Shown: in pieces, positions 58,913-64,000 of the stretch
Numbering within the stretch: the stretch's first letter is position 1
How the letters are laid out: the number at the start of each line of letters is the position of its first letter
Origin: Juglans regia
Lineage: Eukaryota; Streptophyta; Magnoliopsida; Fagales; Juglandaceae
Direction of reading: 5' to 3'
NCBI RefSeq assembly: GCF_001411555.2
Contig: NC_049904.1
Span: forward strand, 29,959,370 to 30,023,369
Length of the DNA stretch: 64,000 bases
Position numbers and translations under genes: made by a program
Notes under the pieces: model-generated
Database searches by the model: none
Seen by the model: the letters and a program-made list of their open reading frames with translations, nothing else
Told to the model about the DNA's origin: nothing

Positions 58913-61191
58913 CAGTGCTTCAACGTGCTATGCACGTTTGCCCTGTTGGAAGAAAAAAAAAATTATTTTATAAAATATAAACATGTTTTGTCTTAAAAAA
59001 AAAAAAAACATAATCATAAGCAAAATATTTTTTTTATCTAGAGATTGAGGAAGTATTTTTTTAATAATGTTGTAAATTTTTTATTTTTTAAAAAATATTT
59101 ATGATGATTAAAAAAATACATGAAAAAAAGAACAGAAAAATAAAAAAATGAAATACACATTCAGGACATATTTTTGAACTATGTTTTCGTTAGTTGTAGC
59201 AGTTCTCTTTAGTCGGTAATGATAGAAGCGTCAGATTTGCCAGACGACAGTAATTAATTAGTTCATATTTTTTTATTTTTACTATACAGATCGGCCACAT
59301 CTGTCAAATTGAAGAAAAAATAAAGTGTAATTTCGAATATTAAAATATTTTAATGTATAAGAATAAAATTATTATTTATATATGTTCATCATTTATTATG
59401 AAATTTAAATTATATTAAAAATTCAAATTAATTAGATAGTTTTTTTCTCTTAAAAATGTACAATAAAATTTCATCATTTATTTAATGATGAAAAATTAGT
59501 ATTTTATAAATTAAAGTTGATTTTTAGTGTATGATATAATAAACAATAATAGGATATGCGAAAAGAACATGTGAAGAAAAAAAAAACAGCTTCTTTATTG
59601 TTCATTTAAAACTCAAAAATCAATATTTTTTTTCCACTTTTCCTTTCTTCCTCTCTCATTTCCTACACACGATTGCAGTATTACGTTACACATTGGTATT
59701 CACATGGACAAACAAAAAAAAAAAAAGAGAGGAAAAAAATATACTGTTCATACTGTTCATCATACTGTTGATGAACAATAATAGAATATGTGAAAAAACA
59801 TGCGAATAAAAAAAAAGTTATAGAGAATTTTTATGAACTCAATTTTTGCACCTAACAAGTGAAAAGAGATGCGAAGAATTTATGTAATAATGATAGTACT
59901 TCACTGCATAAATCGAAGCAATCCAACCGAAAAAAAAAAAATAAGAAGTGGTAAAATGAAGGGTTGATTTAAATCTTAAAAATTTTAATATTTTATAAAT
60001 TAAATTTGATAATTTATTTATGATATGATATTTATATGTTAATTAATTAATTTAAATCAATATTTAAATTTTTATTATTAGATCAAATTTAGAAATTTAT
60101 AATGAAGAATTAGATTTAAATCTAAGAAATTTTAATATTTTATAAATTAAATTTAATAATTTATTTATGATATAATATTTATATATTATTTATTTATTTT
60201 AAATTAATTTAATCAGTGTTTAAATTGTTACCATTAGATCAAATTTAGAGATTATGATAAACGGTTGGATTTAAATCCAAAAATCTTTCTTTTTCTCCTT
60301 ACTTTCTATTTCTCCCTCTCTCTCTGCTTCCGCTCAGCCGCGTCCCGCGTCCTCCCTCTCTCACGCGATCTGCTCCCTCAAGCCACCATGCGCCACCGTG
60401 CTCCATCGTGCGGTGTCACCGACCGCATCATCGGCTTCCGCTCACGCAGACGATCAAAACCCACCGTCGAAGTCCCTTGGCATTTCCTCCTATCCCCGCG
60501 CGTCTTCCCTCTCTCTCACCCGATCTCCTCCCTCAAGCAGCCCAAAGCCGCCGTGCGCCACCATCCGACGTAACTGACTACGTCACCAGCTTCTCCTCAC
60601 GCCGACGAGGAAATCCTACCGTCGAAGTCCCCTTCGCTCCTCCCTCAGCCGCACGCGACCAACCCGAAATGGGTCTCGACGCACGGGTTTCTCCCCGTAG
60701 CGCCGCCGTTGGCCACTCCTACGCCACCGCACCACCAGCAGCAGCCTTGTCCTTCGCCGACGACCCCTCCTCTTCCTCCTTTCCTCCAGCCGAAGCCCCA
60801 CTCCTGCCTTCTCTCTTCACGGATCTGTTGGTTTGTGATTTGTGTGTTGATTTTGTGATTTGAATAGAAATTTGTTCGGTAATTTTGTGATTTTGTGGTG
60901 AATTGTGAATTGTTTGGAAATTTTGTGATTTGTGAGGTTATTTTGTGGTGAATTTGCAAAGAGGGACGAAGGGGAAATTGTGAATTTGCTGTGAGGTAGA
61001 GAGGGACGTTATTTGTGTGGTTATTTTACGGTGAATTTGCAGAGAGGAACGTTATCTGTTAGTTTGTAATTTGTGTGTTGAATTGTGAGGTAGAGAGCGA
61101 CCCGAGCGGGGGAGAAATCGTAAATTAAGTTACTGTTTATTACTGTTGATGTCATTGTTCACAGAGCGATAGGCTCTTTTAAGTATAAGGA
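58911..61191 (-). mobile_element. Helitron-like non-autonomous element (copy B) with GC-rich insert
   Basis: On the minus strand it starts TCCTTATACTTAAAAGAGCC at 61191 and ends near 58911 after a perfect 7-bp hairpin (AACGTGC, loop ATA, GCACGTT) at about 58922-58938. Both ends abut TA repeats. The 5' end shares GCCTATC and AACAGTAA with copy A, and the 3' end shares GCACGTTG. Inside, a GC-rich block at 60300-60840 contrasts with AT-rich surroundings and may be captured host DNA. No Rep/helicase is encoded. Confidence 0.5.
60340..60640 (+). repeat. 155-bp tandem duplication in the GC-rich block
   Basis: CTCCCTCAAGC occurs at 60373 and 60528, and ACCGTCGAAGTCCC at 60463 and 60618. Both pairs are exactly 155 bases apart. 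The unit also carries CGCGT, CCCTCTCTC and GTGCGCCACC in the same order. Because 155 is not a multiple of three, the copies lie in different frames. Confidence 0.8.
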
Positions 61192-61573
61192 TATATATAT
61201 ATTTATAATTTTACTTACATAACTATATAAGTACTAATGTATCTGTCAAGAGCTTATAGCCTGATAAAATACAGTCCAGTTTTTTAAATGGAAAATTTGA
61301 GTTCGAAACTCCATTCCCCTATTATATAAAAAAAGTATTAAAAATTGTAAAAATTTTAAATTTTAAAATTCAAACTAAAAAAAATACTGATAAAATAAAA
61401 TTGATATGTAATATTGTATATAAAATTATATGTACATGTAGCACTGATCAAGTGTGTCTATAAAAGAACTTGCAAATAAATTTATTTTCTAACTCAAATT
61501 TATACAGTCTGTCGGAATTATGCTTACATTATTTCCAAATTTTGCTCTTAACATACGGTGTTCTTGACATTAA
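61192..61573. other. Intergenic AT-rich stretch
   Basis: No gene or clear element ends are visible. Confidence 0.4.
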
Positions 61574-61762
61574 ATGGCAAGTTTAGTAGGTGAGATGAGA
61601 CATAAAATTTTCATCTCATATCATAATTACAATTTTTTAAAATTTCACATAAAATATAATAAATAATTTAAATTTTTTAAATTTTTAAATAATAAAATAT
61701 TAAAAAAATAATATTTTAAACTTGCATCTAAAACAAAAAATTTCAATCTCACTATCTAAAGG
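61574..61762 (-). repeat. Tourist-like MITE copy
   Basis: The reverse core ATAAAATATAATAAATAATT follows a GAGATGAGACATAAAATTTT motif. The right end reads CTCACTATCTAAAGG. Ends are decayed. Confidence 0.6.
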
Positions 61763-61895
61763 ACAGGCAGGCAAAATGTATGTGAAAACGGTTGAGAACT
61801 GTAATAGAGTAACTAATAACTGAACACCAAAGTCATTTGGCATCCCATATCCCATCATTATCATTGGAATAAGGAGTGATATGGCTAAGTGAAAA

Positions 61896-61926
61896 GGAGT
61901 CGGAGTCGGAGTCGGAGTCGGAGTCG
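61896..61926 (+). repeat. GGAGTC hexamer microsatellite
   Basis: About five uninterrupted copies of GGAGTC lie here. The same hexamer core appears in the minisatellite inside the hAT-like element at 25164-25947. Confidence 0.85.
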
Positions 61927-62249
61927 AAGTTGTAATCAAGTGAAAACCATATATCTTAATAGAGTAATATCATACTACTATCTCACTTTCATCCTACTAA
62001 ATAATATGTGGTACATTCATCATTATTAGATGATAACGAAGTATGTAATAAATAATTATTTAATGGTGATAAATATGTCACATCTTACTTAATAGAATGA
62101 AAATATGATAGCAATATGACGTATAGAATTTTCCATATTAATAAGAGATGAAAAAAGGAGTGATAAAAACCAAGTCAAAACACTCAAAAACCGAGACAAA
62201 AATAAAAGCTGAATAAGAGAGGAAGGTTTCTGTGCAGAGTGATAAAAAA

Positions 62250-62398
62250 GAAGTTAGATTTCTCATGTTTAGTTTTAATATTATTATTATTTTAAAATTT
62301 AAAAAAATAAATTATTTATTATATTTTATGTAAAAATTTAAAAAAATTATAAAAATAAAATGAAAATTTTATATCTCATCCTATTTGTCAAACATACA
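62250..62398 (+). repeat. Tourist-like MITE copy
   Basis: The core TTATTTATTATATTTTATGT follows TTTTAATATTATTATTATTT. The ends GATTTCTCATGTTTAG and TATTTGTCAAACATAC are degenerate. Confidence 0.55.
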
Positions 62399-63176
62399 TG
62401 GAAAGGTTTAAACGACGCCAAGACTAACCATTTTGAAGTAAAATGGCGCCGTTTAACCTCTAAAAATGGCAACATTTTACTTTGATCGAGGCATATACAC
62501 GGCTTGCACTAGTCAATAACTTTCTAGGATTATCGACTTATTTAGCATTACTCTTTCTATATCAATTATTCAAATTAAAAAATTATTTAAAAGATTACAT
62601 CATCCACGTACTTAAAAGAGCAAGATCTTATTTATAATATTTAAAATTTAAAATTTATCTTCTAAAATTAAATTATAATATGTAAATACTTTATGAAGTG
62701 TGTTCTAGAGACCAACTTTATAATATAAATTTTCTATATTTATTGTGTGAAATATTTATTAATGTATTCTTATTCTTATATTTAATTACAGTACGATTTT
62801 TTTATTGAAATAAATTTAAAATTTTTGAAGAAACCAAACTTGAAATGGTTGTGAAAAGAAAAAAAAAAAAAAAACTAGTAAGTTATACCTTTAAAAATTT
62901 TTCCGGAAATTCGTAATTTTTTACATAAAAAATCTAAAACTATTAAAATGGACAAAAAAAAAAACAGCTTGGCCTTACCAAGATAGAGAGGCAGAGACTT
63001 TATGTGGTCGTCACCACGACATCACCCGGAAAACGACGCCGTCGTCGTCCGATTAACGGCATCACTGCCACTAGTATCCGCGAGTAGAGTGAGACTGAGA
63101 GATGGAAAGAGGTCAGCGCTGAGGCCGACGGACGGCCTACATCGGATTTCCGCAGAGCTGAGCAAGGCGGGCAACT
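62399..63176. other. Promoter and 5' UTR of the right-edge gene
   Basis: The last 180 bases are GC-rich and open in some frames, as in a plant 5' UTR. No TATA box could be fixed. Confidence 0.4.
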
Positions 63177-64000
63177 ATGGCGGTTCATTTACTTCCATTT
63201 CTTTTTCTAATTTCCGGCTTATTCCCCTCTCTCTTTGCTCTCTCCGATACCACCACTTGTTCAGCATCAGCCCCACACTCCCACCAGTTGATGTGCGAAT
63301 TGCGCGACCTCAAACTCAAGGTCTCTCAATTAGGTATCGAATTAACTTCGTTTTGCTTTCTACTTGAAGATCATCATTATTTTCATATTTTCTTAATGTT
63401 TCTTGTACGGTCTTAAGTTGTTTCATGCGGAGGCACTTGCATTACATGTAATCTTACTTACTCTTATTATGACCATTGAAATCGAATAAAACAGAATTGA
63501 TTCTTGAAGACTCCATGCAAAACCTAAATCTGAAGAGCCTTTACATTGAGAACCGCGAGAACGTGATTGAAGACTTGTCACGTAGGATCCATTCTCTGCA
63601 GTCTACTCTCGACGGTTTAAAGGTTCATTTTCCGTCATGAAGATAAATCTTATGTCGTTTTAACGTTATACTTCGCATATTTATGGGCCGAATTTAAATT
63701 TTAGGGGGAATCATCGCGGACTGATGAGAGACTCATTGCTCTAGAAAACGAGGTTTAATTTGTTTTTGTTTGACTTGCATTTTCCTTTATATTTTAATTC
63801 TGTTCAGGAAAAAAAATATTATAATAGAAAGCAGAGTTGGTCTGTTGCTTATGTGAAAATTCAACTGATTCGAGAAGTGGATTTGGGGATTCAATTAGGT
63901 ACGGCGTCTTTGGGCTGTGTCAAGAAAGAACAACTTTGATATTCATGATTTAGAGTCTAAAGCACGGGATGCTGAGGAGAGGCTGGAAAAGATTACCTCA
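63177..64000 (+). CDS. Signal-peptide plus coiled-coil protein, 3' part beyond the window
   Basis: Exons 63177-63333, 63495-63622, 63705-63752 and 63899 to the window end join in frame with GT/AG borders. The start MAVHLLPFLFLISGLFPSLF reads as a cleavable signal peptide or membrane anchor. From about residue 35 the sequence is heptad-like and charged (LRDLKLKVSQLE, ENVIEDLSRRIHSLQ, TDERLIALENEVRRLW, RDAEERLEKITS), so a long coiled coil is expected. About 147 residues are visible. I do not recognise the family with certainty. The coding signal is strong because four small exons keep frame. The ATG at 63177 is chosen as it starts the hydrophobic segment and has a good context (AACTATGGCG). Confidence 0.85.

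Noticed and set aside
60265..60863. Two overlapping plus-strand frames of 102 and 151 codons rich in Pro, Ser and Arg
   Set aside because: The 155-bp tandem duplication crosses frames and composition drives openness; no conserved domain is visible, so I treat this as element DNA.

Overview
The window is nuclear DNA of a woody eudicot. Its genes have introns with GT/AG borders, AT-rich intergenic DNA is packed with transposon relics, and every protein resembles an angiosperm family. Several dispersed repeats look to me like those of walnut-family (Juglandaceae, Fagales) genomes, but I could not check this and it is only a guess at the clade. No bacterial, organellar or viral segment is seen.

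Layout. (1) 1-10.7 kb, plus strand: a 14-exon gene for a plant guanylate-binding-protein-like GTPase (GBPL3 type), missing its first codons at the window edge and carrying a one-base frameshift in exon 10. (2) 10.7-18.5 kb: MITEs and a decayed L1-like LINE on the minus strand. (3) 19.4-22.1 kb, minus: a complete three-exon NAC transcription factor of the SND2/SND3 group. (4) 22.1-28.7 kb: repeats, including a TRIM, a hAT-like element with an internal minisatellite, and several small MITEs. (5) 28.7-29.8 kb, minus: a pseudogene of a membrane-anchored pseudokinase. (6) 30.6-37.4 kb: four-member 173-bp MITE family (first three copies), a copia LTR/gag relic and other MITEs. (7) 37.5-40.7 kb, minus: a complete HAESA-LIKE 1 receptor kinase. 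(8) 40.7-54.2 kb: gene-free and AT-rich, with a hAT element, a Helitron-like element and a SINE. (9) 54.3-58.2 kb: a DMP (DUF679) membrane protein gene on plus, a decayed partial duplicate of it, and a P-class PPR gene on minus. (10) 58.9-61.2 kb: a second Helitron-like element with a GC-rich tandemly duplicated core. (11) From 63.2 kb, plus: the first four exons of a signal-peptide plus coiled-coil protein that runs off the right edge.

How the genes relate. They do not form one pathway, but their order is informative. From memory, Arabidopsis carries parts of the same set in three places: GBPL3, a kinase, DMP6 and a PPR at At5g46070-46100; DMP7, HAESA and SND2 at At4g28485-28500; HSL1 and SND3 at At1g28440-28470. 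This window looks like the less fractionated ancestral block.

The rest of the interest is in transposon biology: very short LINE 3'-end insertions with intact target duplications around the GBP gene, a MITE family of constant length, and two related elements sitting in TA microsatellites. I found no clear new molecular system.
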